Notes: generated by a model from the letters alone, not told the origin. 45,931 nucleotides of DNA from an uncultured Oscillospiraceae bacterium (GCA_947626495.1 CANQSJ010000020.1:1-45931), one strand, 5' to 3'; counted from the stretch's first letter, positions 16,781-25,190 are shown. A program made the numbers and translations.

Positions 16781-17187
16781 TGTCCTGTGCTGCCGAAGCC
16801 GCCGTCGCCCCGCTCAGTCACCTCCAGGGAATCCGTCAGCTCCAGCTCCGGGGTCAGGATGGGCAGGATCACCAGCTGGATCAGCTTTTGGCCCGCCTCA
16901 ATGGTTACGTCCACGTCGCCCTGGTTGTAGAGCTTCACCACGATGGGGCCGGTATAGCCCGCGTCGATGACCCCTTCGCCCAGGATGTTTTTCTTTACAT
17001 TCAGGCCGCTCTTGCTCTTGAGCATGCCCACGTATCCATTCGGGATGGCCACGTGTACGCCGGTGTCCACCGTGGCGTGTCCCCGGGCGGGGATGACCAC
17101 GGCGCGGAGGGCGTACAGATCCAGTCCCGCGTCGGTGGGATGGGCCCGGGTGGGCATGATGGCGCCCGGATCTAAGGTTACCTTCAT
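16777..17187 (-). CDS. dut: Deoxyuridine 5'-triphosphate nucleotidohydrolase (dUTPase)
   Basis: Trimeric enzyme that hydrolyses dUTP to dUMP and PPi, keeping uracil out of DNA. The 136-aa protein carries the five dUTPase motifs: AGLDLYA, KSKSGLN, GVIDAGYTGPI, AGQKLIQLV and the C-terminal GDGGFGSTGQ. The ATG at 17187 has AAAGGAGAA upstream; a longer frame from 17208 begins on the far side of that site and is unlikely. It is followed by the convergent terminator and preceded by the DHHW gene, whose stop is 17 bp away. Confidence 0.96.
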   Translation of the reverse strand: MKVTLDPGAIMPTRAHPTDAGLDLYALRAVVIPARGHATVDTGVHVAIPNGYVGMLKSKSGLNVKKNILGEGVIDAGYTGPIVVKLYNQGDVDVTIEAGQKLIQLVILPILTPELELTDSLEVTERGDGGFGSTGQ

Positions 17188-17204
17188 GGCGTTCTCCTTT
17201 GTGC

Positions 17205-18326
17205 TCACATGGACAGCAGGAACAGGTTCTGGTCTGTGGTGAAATTGGGTACGCTATACAGCACCAGCACGCTGTCAAAGCCGTTGTCGTTGATATACCG
17301 GGTGAGGGAGTCCCGGTAATAGCGCAGGTCCACCAGGTCGATGCGGGAGAAATGCTCCAGCAGGAAGGGGACGAGGCTGTCCGCGTAGGAATCCCGCACG
17401 ATCAGCAACGTGGGGCCGTCGTGGCCGGTGTCGATGCTGCGCAGGGCGGAGTTGCCTCCCAGGAACATGGAGTACTTGTCCTTTACGTCCAAAAAGGACG
17501 TCACATAGAGCGGCCCCTCCTGGGGCGGGTTCTTTTCCAGATTCATCACGGTGACGGACCCGTCGTCGGGCACAAAGGTCTCGATGGTGTCCGGCTTTAC
17601 CCAGGTGAAGCCGGAGGAGGACCAGGTGGTGCCGCAGAAATCCTCGCTGACCGTTTGCCGGTCATAAGCGGACAGGGGGGAGGGGGTCAGGCCCATGCTC
17701 TCACACAAGGCGGTGTAGCCGTAATAGGCCCCCAGGCTGGTCCAGTGGTGGTCGGTGCGGTAGAAGATATACTCGTCCCGGTGGGCGGCCAGGGCGGTCT
17801 GCACGTCCACGTTGCCGGCCGTGGACCGGGTGCGGCCGTAGGCCCAGTCCAGCACCGTCTGCTGGCTGTCGGCGGGGGCGTTTTTGGGCAGGAGAGAGGC
17901 GTTGATCTCCGTGGCGCCGGGAATGAGGCCAAAGTAGACCGGCGTGTCCACATTCTCCGCCAGGGCGTTCACATAGTCCGCCCGGCGGTCGATCTCCTCC
18001 TGGCCGGGGTTGTCGAAGTCCGGCAGGATGGTGTCGCCGCAGTAGTAGGAGCCGTTGTTCTCCTTTTTGCCGCTCAGCAGCTCACACCGGGCTTTCATAG
18101 CGATCCAGCCGTCCCGGAAGGCGAACTGTTCGGTGGTGTAGTCCTCGAAGTCCTTGGTGAATTTCCCGGAAAAAAGCGCCTTGAAGGAGAAGTCCGGCAG
18201 CATCTGCAGGTATTTGTTCTCCTGCGGGGAGAATTCCCGGTCCGGCGTGACGATATTCAGCACGAAGAACCCGCCGATGAACAGCAGGAACACCGCTATG
18301 GCGATGATCTGACAGGTCTTTTTCAT
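17205..18326 (-). CDS. DHHW-family protein (AlgJ/AlgX/DltD-like)
   Basis: 373-aa exported protein with an uncleaved signal or membrane anchor (residues ~6-24) and an SGNH-like extracellular domain. The DHHW motif is in FYRTDHHWTSLGAYYGYTAL, and LIVRDSYADSLVPFL looks like the Ser-containing block of the fold. Such proteins act with MBOAT acyltransferases to move acetyl or other acyl groups onto surface polysaccharides. It directly follows an MBOAT gene (9-bp gap), supporting that role. The acceptor glycan is unknown because no glycan-synthesis genes are nearby. Confidence 0.88.
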   Translation of the reverse strand: MKKTCQIIAIAVFLLFIGGFFVLNIVTPDREFSPQENKYLQMLPDFSFKALFSGKFTKDFEDYTTEQFAFRDGWIAMKARCELLSGKKENNGSYYCGDTILPDFDNPGQEEIDRRADYVNALAENVDTPVYFGLIPGATEINASLLPKNAPADSQQTVLDWAYGRTRSTAGNVDVQTALAAHRDEYIFYRTDHHWTSLGAYYGYTALCESMGLTPSPLSAYDRQTVSEDFCGTTWSSSGFTWVKPDTIETFVPDDGSVTVMNLEKNPPQEGPLYVTSFLDVKDKYSMFLGGNSALRSIDTGHDGPTLLIVRDSYADSLVPFLLEHFSRIDLVDLRYYRDSLTRYINDNGFDSVLVLYSVPNFTTDQNLFLLSM

Positions 18327-18335
18327 CGCGTCACC

Positions 18336-19760
18336 TCAGAAACGGAAGTACAGGAAGGGGTTGTAGGTAGAATCCACCAGGTAGGCGGTGGAGATCACCA
18401 GCACCAGCACGATCAGCGCCGGCACGGCTACGGACCGGAGTTTTTCCGGGAGCCGGGCAAACAGCGTCTTGCCCGCCGGGAGACTGGCAAAAATGGCCGC
18501 CGCCAGCAGCAGTCCGAACCCGGCGAGATAGTAGAGATCCTGCCCGGCGCAGAAGCCCGCCTGGCCGAAGCCGTACATGGCCCGGAAGAACACCAGCGTC
18601 TGGCTGACGCTGGTCTGCTGGAAGATGACCCACCCGGATATGGCCACCAGCAGTGTGTAAACATGGCCCACGATCTTATGCCTGTCCAGCCACTTCAGCA
18701 GGAACATCTTCTCCAGGATCAGGAAAAAGGCGTAGTAGAGGCCCCAAACGAGGAACGTCCAGCTGGCGCCGTGCCAGAGTCCGGTGAGGGCCCACACGAT
18801 CAGCAGATTGAGAAGCTGCCGGGGCAGGCCCCTGCGGCTGCCGCCCAGGGGGATATACACATAGTCCCGGAACCAGGTGCTCAGACTGATGTGCCAGCGC
18901 CGCCAGAATTCGGTGACCGTGCGGGAGATATAGGGATAGTTGAAGTTTTCCAGAAACTCAAATCCCAGCATCTTTCCCAGGCCGATGGCCATATCGGAGT
19001 AGCCGGAAAAATCAAAGTAGATCTGCAGGGAGAAGGCGATGGCCGCCAGCCACGCTCCCACAAAGGTCAACTCCGAAGCCGTGGCGTTGGCGTACACGTC
19101 CCAGAGCATCCCCACGTTGTTGGCAATGAGGACCTTTTTTCCCAGGCCCACCACGAACCGCTGTACGCCGTCGGCAAACTGGTCCAGGGTCTCGTGGCGC
19201 TCGTCCAGCTGCCGGGCGATGTCCTTGTAGCGGACGATGGGGCCGGCGATCAGCTGGGGAAACAGGGCCACGAAGGTGCCGAATTTGATGAAATTCTTCT
19301 GCACATAGCTGTCGCCCCGGTACACGTCGATGGGGTAGCTCATGGTCTGGAAGGTATAGAAGCTGATGCCGATGGGCAGGCTCAGTCCCAGCTTGGGCAC
19401 GCGCACGCCGGGGATCAGGCTCAGCGTATCCGCCACCAGATCGAAATACTTAAAGAAGAACAGCATCGCCAGGTTCAAAACGGTGTTCACGATGAGCACC
19501 GCTTTGGCCCGGGGCCGGTCGCCCTGGGCATGCCTGCCGCCGGTGCCGGCGGACAGGTACCGCGCGATGAGCAGGCCGCTGAAGTAGTTCAGACAGATGG
19601 AGAACAGCATCAGCAGGATATATACCGGCTCGCCCCAGCCGTAAAAGACCAGGTTCACCACAAAGAGCCAGAGGTTCCGCCACCGGCCGGGGACGATGTA
19701 ATACACCGCCAGCACGATGGGCAGATATATAAATAGAAAGAGGATGCTGGAAAAAACCAT
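18336..19760 (-). CDS. MBOAT-family membrane O-acyltransferase (AlgI/DltB-like)
   Basis: 474-aa polytopic membrane enzyme, first gene of a two-gene acylation unit with the DHHW protein. Recognisable segments are WGEPVYILLMLFSICLNYF near the N terminus, FDFSGYSDMAIGLGKMLGF, EFWRRWHISLSTWFRDYVYI and the active-site His region LTGLWHGASWTFLVWG. MBOAT proteins carry acyl groups across the membrane to extracellular acceptors such as alginate, teichoic acid or peptidoglycan. The AGGAGG site for the ATG at 19760 overlaps the end of the recombinase gene, so it probably shares that transcript. Confidence 0.93.
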   Translation of the reverse strand: MVFSSILFLFIYLPIVLAVYYIVPGRWRNLWLFVVNLVFYGWGEPVYILLMLFSICLNYFSGLLIARYLSAGTGGRHAQGDRPRAKAVLIVNTVLNLAMLFFFKYFDLVADTLSLIPGVRVPKLGLSLPIGISFYTFQTMSYPIDVYRGDSYVQKNFIKFGTFVALFPQLIAGPIVRYKDIARQLDERHETLDQFADGVQRFVVGLGKKVLIANNVGMLWDVYANATASELTFVGAWLAAIAFSLQIYFDFSGYSDMAIGLGKMLGFEFLENFNYPYISRTVTEFWRRWHISLSTWFRDYVYIPLGGSRRGLPRQLLNLLIVWALTGLWHGASWTFLVWGLYYAFFLILEKMFLLKWLDRHKIVGHVYTLLVAISGWVIFQQTSVSQTLVFFRAMYGFGQAGFCAGQDLYYLAGFGLLLAAAIFASLPAGKTLFARLPEKLRSVAVPALIVLVLVISTAYLVDSTYNPFLYFRF

Positions 19761-19766
19761 ATCCGA

Positions 19767-20747
19767 TCATTCCTCCTGATCGTCTTTCTTCGGGGCAAAG
19801 CCCGCCAGGGGATTGGCTGCCGCCGCCTTCTTCAGCTCCGCGTTGGCGATGTGGGTGTAGATCTGGGTGGTGTTCAGGCTCTCATGGCCCAGCAGCTCCT
19901 GGAGCGTGCGCACGTCCACGCCGTTTTGCAGCATCAGCGTGGCGGCGGTGTGGCGCAGCTTGTGGGGGGAGATCTGGCCGGCGTCCAATCCCGCCTTCAG
20001 AAGGGTTTTGTGGACCATCACCTGGATGGCGTCCACGCTGACCCGCTTGCGGCGGCTGGAGAGAAAAACGGCGTTTTTATCGGTGGTGGCGATGGTCTTG
20101 CGGACGGCGAGCCATCCGTTCAGCGCCTGGACGCAGGCGTCGTTCAGGTACACCACGCGCTCCTTGTTGCCCTTGCCATGGATGAGGAGGCTGTCCGAGC
20201 GGATGTCCGCCAGATTCAGCCCTACCATCTCCGAGATTCGCAGCCCGCAGTTGAGAAACAGGGTCAAAATGCAGTAATCCCGCTCCCGGTTTTTTCCGTC
20301 CACGGCGTTCAGAAGCCGCTGGCTCTCCTCCAGAGTGAGATAGTGGGGGAGGGACTTTTGCAGCTTGGGGGTGTCCAGGTCCTGGACCGGGTCCACGGTG
20401 AGCTGTTTGGTCTTTACGGTGAGATAGCGGTAAAAGCCCTTCAGACTGGTGATCATCCGGGCGCGGCTGGCGGCGTTCAGCTCCCGATCCCGGGAGAGAT
20501 AGGCCAGAAAGTCGTAGACCTCCGAGAGCGTCACCTGGCCGTAGAAGCCGAGATCCGCACCGCGGATATCCACGTCTTCCAGCGCCGTATCCCTGGGCAC
20601 CAGGCCGCGGGAAATATACAGATATCTTGTGAACGTCCGCAGATCCATAAAATAGGAATCTACGGTGCGCTGGGATTGGCCCTTGATGGTGTCGTGATAC
20701 ACCAAAAACTCCCGCATCACCTGGGGCGCCTCGTCTCGATAGCTCAT
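19767..20747 (-). CDS. xerC: Xer-type tyrosine recombinase
   Basis: 326-aa site-specific recombinase. An N-terminal SAM-like core-binding domain (~8-112) precedes a catalytic domain with the complete set R170 (GLRISEM), K192 (HGKGNKER), H262 and R265 (SPHKLRH), H288 (LLGHES) and nucleophile Y297 (TTQIYTHI). The size and motifs match the XerC/XerD group, which resolves chromosome dimers. A dif-like palindrome lies 72 bp upstream of the start codon. The ATG at 20747 has GGAGGG upstream; a longer frame to 20828 crosses the promoter. No second xer gene is visible. The xerC symbol is a family label; XerD or a single-recombinase type is equally possible. Confidence 0.9.
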   Translation of the reverse strand: MSYRDEAPQVMREFLVYHDTIKGQSQRTVDSYFMDLRTFTRYLYISRGLVPRDTALEDVDIRGADLGFYGQVTLSEVYDFLAYLSRDRELNAASRARMITSLKGFYRYLTVKTKQLTVDPVQDLDTPKLQKSLPHYLTLEESQRLLNAVDGKNRERDYCILTLFLNCGLRISEMVGLNLADIRSDSLLIHGKGNKERVVYLNDACVQALNGWLAVRKTIATTDKNAVFLSSRRKRVSVDAIQVMVHKTLLKAGLDAGQISPHKLRHTAATLMLQNGVDVRTLQELLGHESLNTTQIYTHIANAELKKAAAANPLAGFAPKKDDQEE

Positions 20748-20771
20748 GGAAAAGCCCTCCAACAACACCTT

Positions 20772-20800
20772 ATAATAACAGAGGGGGCAGGGCTTGTCCA
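20772..20800 (-). promoter_or_regulatory. SigA-type promoter of the xer gene
   Basis: Minus strand: TGGACA (20795-20800), a 17-bp spacer and TATTAT (20772-20777), each 5/6 to consensus. It lies between the dif-like palindrome and the start codon, so the palindrome is upstream of the promoter, not in the transcript. Confidence 0.65.
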
Positions 20801-20818
20801 GTGGCAAAATACACAAAT

Positions 20819-20848
20819 AATTCGGCATAATTAATATTATGCCGAATT
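20819..20848. other. Palindromic dif-like Xer recombination site
   Basis: Two 13-bp arms (20819-20831 and 20836-20848) form a perfect inverted repeat. Read as a dif site it is an 11-bp arm ATTCGGCATAA, a 6-bp centre TTAATA and an 11-bp arm TTATGCCGAAT (20820-20847). The inner halves CATAA and TTATG and the 11-6-11 spacing are those of known dif sites such as E. coli dif. It sits between the xer promoter and the stop of the next gene. The full symmetry suggests one recombinase binding both arms. A role as an operator, or as a terminator without a T-run, is less likely. Confidence 0.65.
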
Positions 20849-20858
20849 TAGGGGAGGG

Positions 20859-21542
20859 CTAAACGGGAATGGCGCCCCCGATATCAAATATAGGCCGGTC
20901 TGTAAGGAAAACCGGTGTTTTCCCGTGTTCTGTGATGAATCGCAGAATGCGTTCCCGATCCGGATGATCATCCAGCGTTCCGGTGAAATAAACTGTATTG
21001 CCTATTACAAATGACCCACCGCCAATGAAGCCTGCATCGTATCCGTCCAGCGCGATGTATCCGGGTTCTATATAGAATGTGTCCATCCCGGCATTTTTTG
21101 CGGCTCTGGAGACGCTGGCGTCCGCCGTAACGATGGAGTGTTCATCCACGATCAGCGCAGCGCATTTCGCGTAGCCCTGGCGCACGCGCACCGGTATGCC
21201 GCCGGCAGCGGCCACGGCCGGCGCGTAGGCCGTCGCCTCGTTATATATTGTGTACCTTCCTGTGGCGCAAATACACAACGGCACGTCGGCCGGATAGATC
21301 TTTCCCTGACCGAAGACCGTTTCCACGACGTATCCCCTGTTAGTTAAAAAACTAACAATATAAGGATGTACCTCTGCTCCCGCGAATATACGCATTCCGG
21401 CGCGGAACACACTGAGATCAGCATGCCCGGCCAGACGCGGGTCCAGCGCGGCGTTATCGGGCAGCCAAAACGCCTCTATCCCTTGCGCCGCAAGGCTTTG
21501 CGCCAAACCCTGCCGGTACCTCTCCCCTATCAGGACCGTCAC
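20859..21542 (-). CDS. DUF6873-like protein, possible GME-fold (guanidino-modifying superfamily)
   Basis: 227-aa soluble protein. I recall similar clostridial proteins annotated as DUF6873 with the fold of guanidino-group-modifying enzymes; this is memory, not a search. Visible features are repeated beta-alpha units, an IVDEHSIVTADASVSRAA segment, GYIALDGYDAGFIGGGSFVIG (a Gly-rich block like that preceding the catalytic residue in this fold) and TGTLDDHPD. A catalytic Cys near the C terminus is not obvious. The start is GTG at 21542, overlapping the radA stop by 4 bp, so it is the last gene of the radA transcript. Its function is unknown. Confidence 0.75.
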   Translation of the reverse strand: MTVLIGERYRQGLAQSLAAQGIEAFWLPDNAALDPRLAGHADLSVFRAGMRIFAGAEVHPYIVSFLTNRGYVVETVFGQGKIYPADVPLCICATGRYTIYNEATAYAPAVAAAGGIPVRVRQGYAKCAALIVDEHSIVTADASVSRAAKNAGMDTFYIEPGYIALDGYDAGFIGGGSFVIGNTVYFTGTLDDHPDRERILRFITEHGKTPVFLTDRPIFDIGGAIPV

Positions 21543-22888
21543 AGCGTCTTTTCCACCGCTTCCCGCAGGGTCTTCACCGGGATCAGCTCCAGACCCTTCG
21601 GCGCTTTCAGCTGTCCTCGGATGCGGGACGGAATCACACACTGGGCGAACCCCAGCCGGGCAATCTCCGCCAGACGCAGGTCCATGGCCTGCACGGAGCG
21701 GATCTCGCCGGTGAGCCCTACCTCCCCCACTGCAGCCAGCTTGTCCGGCAAGGGCACATCCCGGAAACTGGAGGCGATGGCGAGACACGCGGCCAGGTCG
21801 GCGGCGGGCTCGTCCAGCGTCAGGCCGCCCACCACGTTCATATAGGCGTCGCAGGCGTTCACATTCATGCCGCCCCGCTTCTCCAGCACCGCCAGCAGCA
21901 GGTACAGGCGGTTATAATCGAAGCCGTTGGAGGTCCGCCGGGGCGCGGAAAAGCTCGTGGGCGCGAGCAGCGCCTGGACCTCCGCCAGGATGGGACGGCT
22001 ACCCTCCATCACACAGGCCACGCACGTCCCCGGCACGCCCACCGGCCGGCCGGCCAGCATCACCTCCGAGGGGTTGGGAACCTCCCGCAGGCCCTCCCGG
22101 ACCATCTCAAACACGCCGATCTCATTGGTGGAGCCGAAGCGGTTCTTCTCCGCCCGGAGGATGCGATAACTCAGACTGCCGTCTCCCTCAAATATCAGCA
22201 CGCAGTCCACCATGTGCTCCAGCACCTTGGGTCCGGCGATGGCGCCTTCCTTGTTCACGTGACCCACCACGAAGGCAGTGAAGCCGTTGGCCTTGGCAAG
22301 CTGCATGATCTCCATGGCGCACTGCTTCACCTGGCCCACGCTGCCCGGTGTGGTGTTGACGCCGGGGTCGTACACCGTCTGGATGGAGTCGATGATGACG
22401 ATGGACGGCTGGAGCTGCTCGATGGCGGCGATCACATCGTTGATGTCTGTGCCCGCCAGTACATGTAAATTGTCCCGGTCGACACGCAGACGCTGCGCCC
22501 GCATTTTGAGCTGGTGCTCGCTCTCCTCACCGGTCACATAGAGGATGGTCTCCTCCGGCGCGATGCTCCCGCAGGCCTGCAGCAGCATGGTGGATTTTCC
22601 GATGCCCGGCGCGCCGCCGAAAAGCACGATGGAGCCCCGGACAGCGCCGCCGCCCAGCACCCGGTCGAGCTCCGCGATGCCGGTGGAAAACCGCAGCTCT
22701 TCCGACTCATCCAGCTCCGCCAGCTTCCGGGGCATGGCCCGGCGCACAGGCCGCGCCTTCTCCGCAGCTTTGGGCGCGGCGGGCGCTTCCACCAGGGTGT
22801 TCCACGCCCGGCAGCTGGGGCACTGGCCCTGCCAGCGGCTGGTCTCATAGCCGCAGGCGGAGCAGAAAAAAACCGTCTTTTCTTTCAT
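21539..22888 (-). CDS. radA: DNA repair protein RadA
   Basis: Hexameric DnaB-like helicase that promotes branch migration of recombination intermediates. The 449-aa length is typical. It has an N-terminal Cys4 zinc finger (CSACGYETSRWQGQCPSC, ~9-27), the Walker A GGAPGIGKST, the RadA-specific KNRFG motif in AEKNRFGSTNEIG and a C-terminal Lon-like domain (ACLAIASSFRD, VGEVGLTGEIRSV). The ATG at 22888 overlaps the cwlD stop by 4 bp. It is part of cwlD-radA-DUF6873. Confidence 0.97.
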   Translation of the reverse strand: MKEKTVFFCSACGYETSRWQGQCPSCRAWNTLVEAPAAPKAAEKARPVRRAMPRKLAELDESEELRFSTGIAELDRVLGGGAVRGSIVLFGGAPGIGKSTMLLQACGSIAPEETILYVTGEESEHQLKMRAQRLRVDRDNLHVLAGTDINDVIAAIEQLQPSIVIIDSIQTVYDPGVNTTPGSVGQVKQCAMEIMQLAKANGFTAFVVGHVNKEGAIAGPKVLEHMVDCVLIFEGDGSLSYRILRAEKNRFGSTNEIGVFEMVREGLREVPNPSEVMLAGRPVGVPGTCVACVMEGSRPILAEVQALLAPTSFSAPRRTSNGFDYNRLYLLLAVLEKRGGMNVNACDAYMNVVGGLTLDEPAADLAACLAIASSFRDVPLPDKLAAVGEVGLTGEIRSVQAMDLRLAEIARLGFAQCVIPSRIRGQLKAPKGLELIPVKTLREAVEKTL

Positions 22889-23583
22889 GCGCTCAAACCT
22901 CTCGTGTATTGCAGATAGCTGCCCAGCAGCACCGCCGCCAGCCGCATCCGGTAGGATCCGGACTGCAGATCCTGCAGGTCCTCCGGATTGGAGAGGAACC
23001 CGCACTCCACCAGCACGGCGGGACACTTTGCGTTTTTCATCAGATAGATATTTTTATCCGCCGGAGCCGCCACCCGGCGATTGCCGGGACAGAGCTGGCC
23101 GGTGAGATTGGCCTGGGTGAGCGCCGCCAGCGCGTCCGAGCCGGCCGCCGCGCCATAAAACACCTGGATGCCGTGGGGCGAGGCGGCGGGATAGTTGTTC
23201 TGATGGATGCTCACCAGCACGGCGCCCTCCGTTCCATTGACCAGGGCGAGCCGGGCGTGCTGGTCGGCCACCTTCTTTTTGGCGATGGAGTCCGCCTCCG
23301 GCGGGTAGTCGATGGTCTCCCCGGACCGGGTCAGCACCGCGTCCACGCCCCAGAAGCGGCACAGCGCCTCCAGGCGCAGGGCGATGTCCAGGTTGATGTC
23401 GCTCTCCAGCGTGCCGTCAGGGGCCACCGCGCCGCCGTCCGCGCCTCCGTGGCCCGGATCGATCAAAAGGACGCCAGGCGTCAGGGCCTGAGCCAGCGCC
23501 CCCGCATCCTGCTCCTGGACGAGCGCCGCCACGGCCAGCAGCACCGCCGCCGCCAGAGGAAACCACCACTTGATAAACCGCAT
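22885..23583 (-). CDS. cwlD: Spore-cortex N-acetylmuramoyl-L-alanine amidase CwlD-like
   Basis: Zinc amidase of the Amidase_3 family. In spore formers CwlD removes the peptide from muramic acid on the way to muramic-delta-lactam in cortex peptidoglycan. The 232-aa product has an N-terminal anchor (~5-22) and motifs LIDPGHGGADGGAV (zinc His), ESDINLDIALRL (zinc Glu), LVSIHQNNY (zinc His) and VECGFLSN (catalytic Glu). There is no cell-wall-binding domain, as expected for CwlD. The ATG at 23583 follows GAGGTGGGG. Neighbouring spoIVA supports a sporulation role, but a vegetative amidase cannot be excluded. Confidence 0.87.
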   Translation of the reverse strand: MRFIKWWFPLAAAVLLAVAALVQEQDAGALAQALTPGVLLIDPGHGGADGGAVAPDGTLESDINLDIALRLEALCRFWGVDAVLTRSGETIDYPPEADSIAKKKVADQHARLALVNGTEGAVLVSIHQNNYPAASPHGIQVFYGAAAGSDALAALTQANLTGQLCPGNRRVAAPADKNIYLMKNAKCPAVLVECGFLSNPEDLQDLQSGSYRMRLAAVLLGSYLQYTRGLSA

Positions 23584-23649
23584 CGTACCACCCCACCTCA
23601 CTGTAACTTATGAGGCGGGCAGGACATCTATTCCCGGCGGGAACGGGCG

Positions 23650-23687
23650 AAAAAAGGGGTATAACGGCGCAATGCCATTATACCCCC
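23650..23687 (-). terminator. Intrinsic terminator after spoIVA
   Basis: Nine-bp outer stem (23656-23664 with 23678-23686) continuing into an inner GGC/GCC stem, followed on the minus strand by a T-run (plus-strand A-run 23650-23655). Confidence 0.88.
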
Positions 23688-23717
23688 AATCGCCCGGCCG
23701 GCGCAACGGTTTTGTTA

Positions 23718-25190
23718 TTATATGATCAGGCAGATCAGACTGTAGCCTCCGTCGTTCACCAGTCGCTGGATGGTGCTCCGCAGGCGGTTGCGGATGTTGG
23801 GCGGCATGCGCTGCAGCTTGGCGGTGAGACCCTCCTCCGCGATGTCGTAGAGGGATTTGCCGAAGATGTTGGATTCCCACAGCCGGTTCATATCTCCGTC
23901 GAAGCCCTGGAGAAGGAAGCTGACGATCTGCTCGGAGGCCTTTTCTCCTCCCACCGCCGGGGAGACCTCTGTCTCCACCTGGGTGCGGAAGAGATGGATG
24001 GCCGGGGCGCTGGCCTTCAGACGGACGCTGTAGTGTCCCGCCCGGTTCACGATCTTGGGCTCCTCCAGCTCCATCTCCTGGGGACCGGGCATGATGATGC
24101 CATAGCCGGTCTGCCGCGCCTGCTCCAGCGCCTCATGGACGTGGTCGTATTCCGTCTTCACCGTCTTGAGCGAGCGCAGCAGCTCCATCAGATCCCCGTC
24201 GTCGGCGATGTCGAAGCCGGACTGCTCGCTGATGGTCTTATAATAGAGCCCGGGCTCCAGTTCGATGACGGCGGAGGCCGTGCCGGCTCCCGGCTGTACG
24301 GCACTGACCCGCGCCGCGCTCACCAGCTCGCTCTGGGACAGAAATTCCACGCAGCGGTAGGCATCCGTCAGCGCGTCCATGGTCTCTCCCGCGCTCATCA
24401 CCATGCCGTACAGGGACTTTTTCAGCTCGCTGTCCTCCGGCAGCGCCTCCGCCCAGGCCGGCAGCCACAGGCTCAGCTCCTGCAGCGGGAATTGAAACAG
24501 CACCGCCTCCATCACCGCGTGGATATCCTCCTCTGTCAGGTCCAGGCAGTTCGCCGCCATGCAGGGCACCTGGTACTGCTGGGACAGCTGTTCTGCCAGG
24601 GCGAGGGCGCTCTCCTCCTCCGGACAGGCGCTGTTCACCAGAACGGCAAAGGGCTTGCCGATCTCCTGGAGTTCCCGTATGACCCGCTCCTCCGCCGCCA
24701 GGTAGTTCTCCCGGGGAATATCCCCAAAGGAGCCGTCCGTGGTGATCACCAGGCCGATGGTGGAGTGCTCGGCGATGACCTTACGGGTCCCCTCCTCTGC
24801 CGCCTGGGTCATGGGGATCTCGTGGTCATACCAGGGCGTGGTGACCATCCGTTCCGCGCCGTCCTCAAAGAGCCCCTCCGCCCCGGGGACCATATACCCC
24901 ACGCAGTCGATCAGCCGCATCCGCGCCGCCGTCCGGCCGCCCAGAGACAGCTCCACCGCCTCCTCCGGGACGAATTTCGGCTCCGCCGTCATGATGGTCC
25001 GGCCGGAGCCGGACTGGGGCAGTTCGTCCCGGGCGCGCTCTTTCTTATATACGTTTTCAATGTTGGGGATGACCAGCGTCTCCATGAAACGCTTGATAAA
25101 GGTCGATTTCCCAGTCCGCACCGGTCCGACGACGCCCAGATAGATGTCCCCGTCCGTCCTGCGGGCAATATCTTCATAGATGCTGTCCAC
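23718..25190 (-). CDS. spoIVA: Stage IV sporulation protein A (spore coat morphogenetic ATPase)
   Basis: ATP-hydrolysing cytoskeletal protein that polymerises on the forespore outer membrane as the basement layer of the coat. The 490-aa length is standard. The N-terminal Walker A is GVVGPVRTGKSTF (~19-31). RLIDCVGYMVPGAEG (switch/Walker B region), TPWYDHEIPMTQAAE and ITTDGSFGDIPRE follow, and the extreme C terminus (GGYSLICLII) is the short hydrophobic tail of the family. Start is GTG at 25190 behind GGAGGG. A SigE-like promoter lies just upstream and a terminator downstream, so it is monocistronic. Confidence 0.97.
   Translation of the reverse strand: MDSIYEDIARRTDGDIYLGVVGPVRTGKSTFIKRFMETLVIPNIENVYKKERARDELPQSGSGRTIMTAEPKFVPEEAVELSLGGRTAARMRLIDCVGYMVPGAEGLFEDGAERMVTTPWYDHEIPMTQAAEEGTRKVIAEHSTIGLVITTDGSFGDIPRENYLAAEERVIRELQEIGKPFAVLVNSACPEEESALALAEQLSQQYQVPCMAANCLDLTEEDIHAVMEAVLFQFPLQELSLWLPAWAEALPEDSELKKSLYGMVMSAGETMDALTDAYRCVEFLSQSELVSAARVSAVQPGAGTASAVIELEPGLYYKTISEQSGFDIADDGDLMELLRSLKTVKTEYDHVHEALEQARQTGYGIIMPGPQEMELEEPKIVNRAGHYSVRLKASAPAIHLFRTQVETEVSPAVGGEKASEQIVSFLLQGFDGDMNRLWESNIFGKSLYDIAEEGLTAKLQRMPPNIRNRLRSTIQRLVNDGGYSLICLII

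Noticed and set aside
20819-20848. The dif-like palindrome as a terminator for the DUF6873-like gene
   Set aside because: There is no T-run after the stem in the direction of transcription and the arms are A/T-rich; the 11-6-11 layout beside xer fits a recombination site better.
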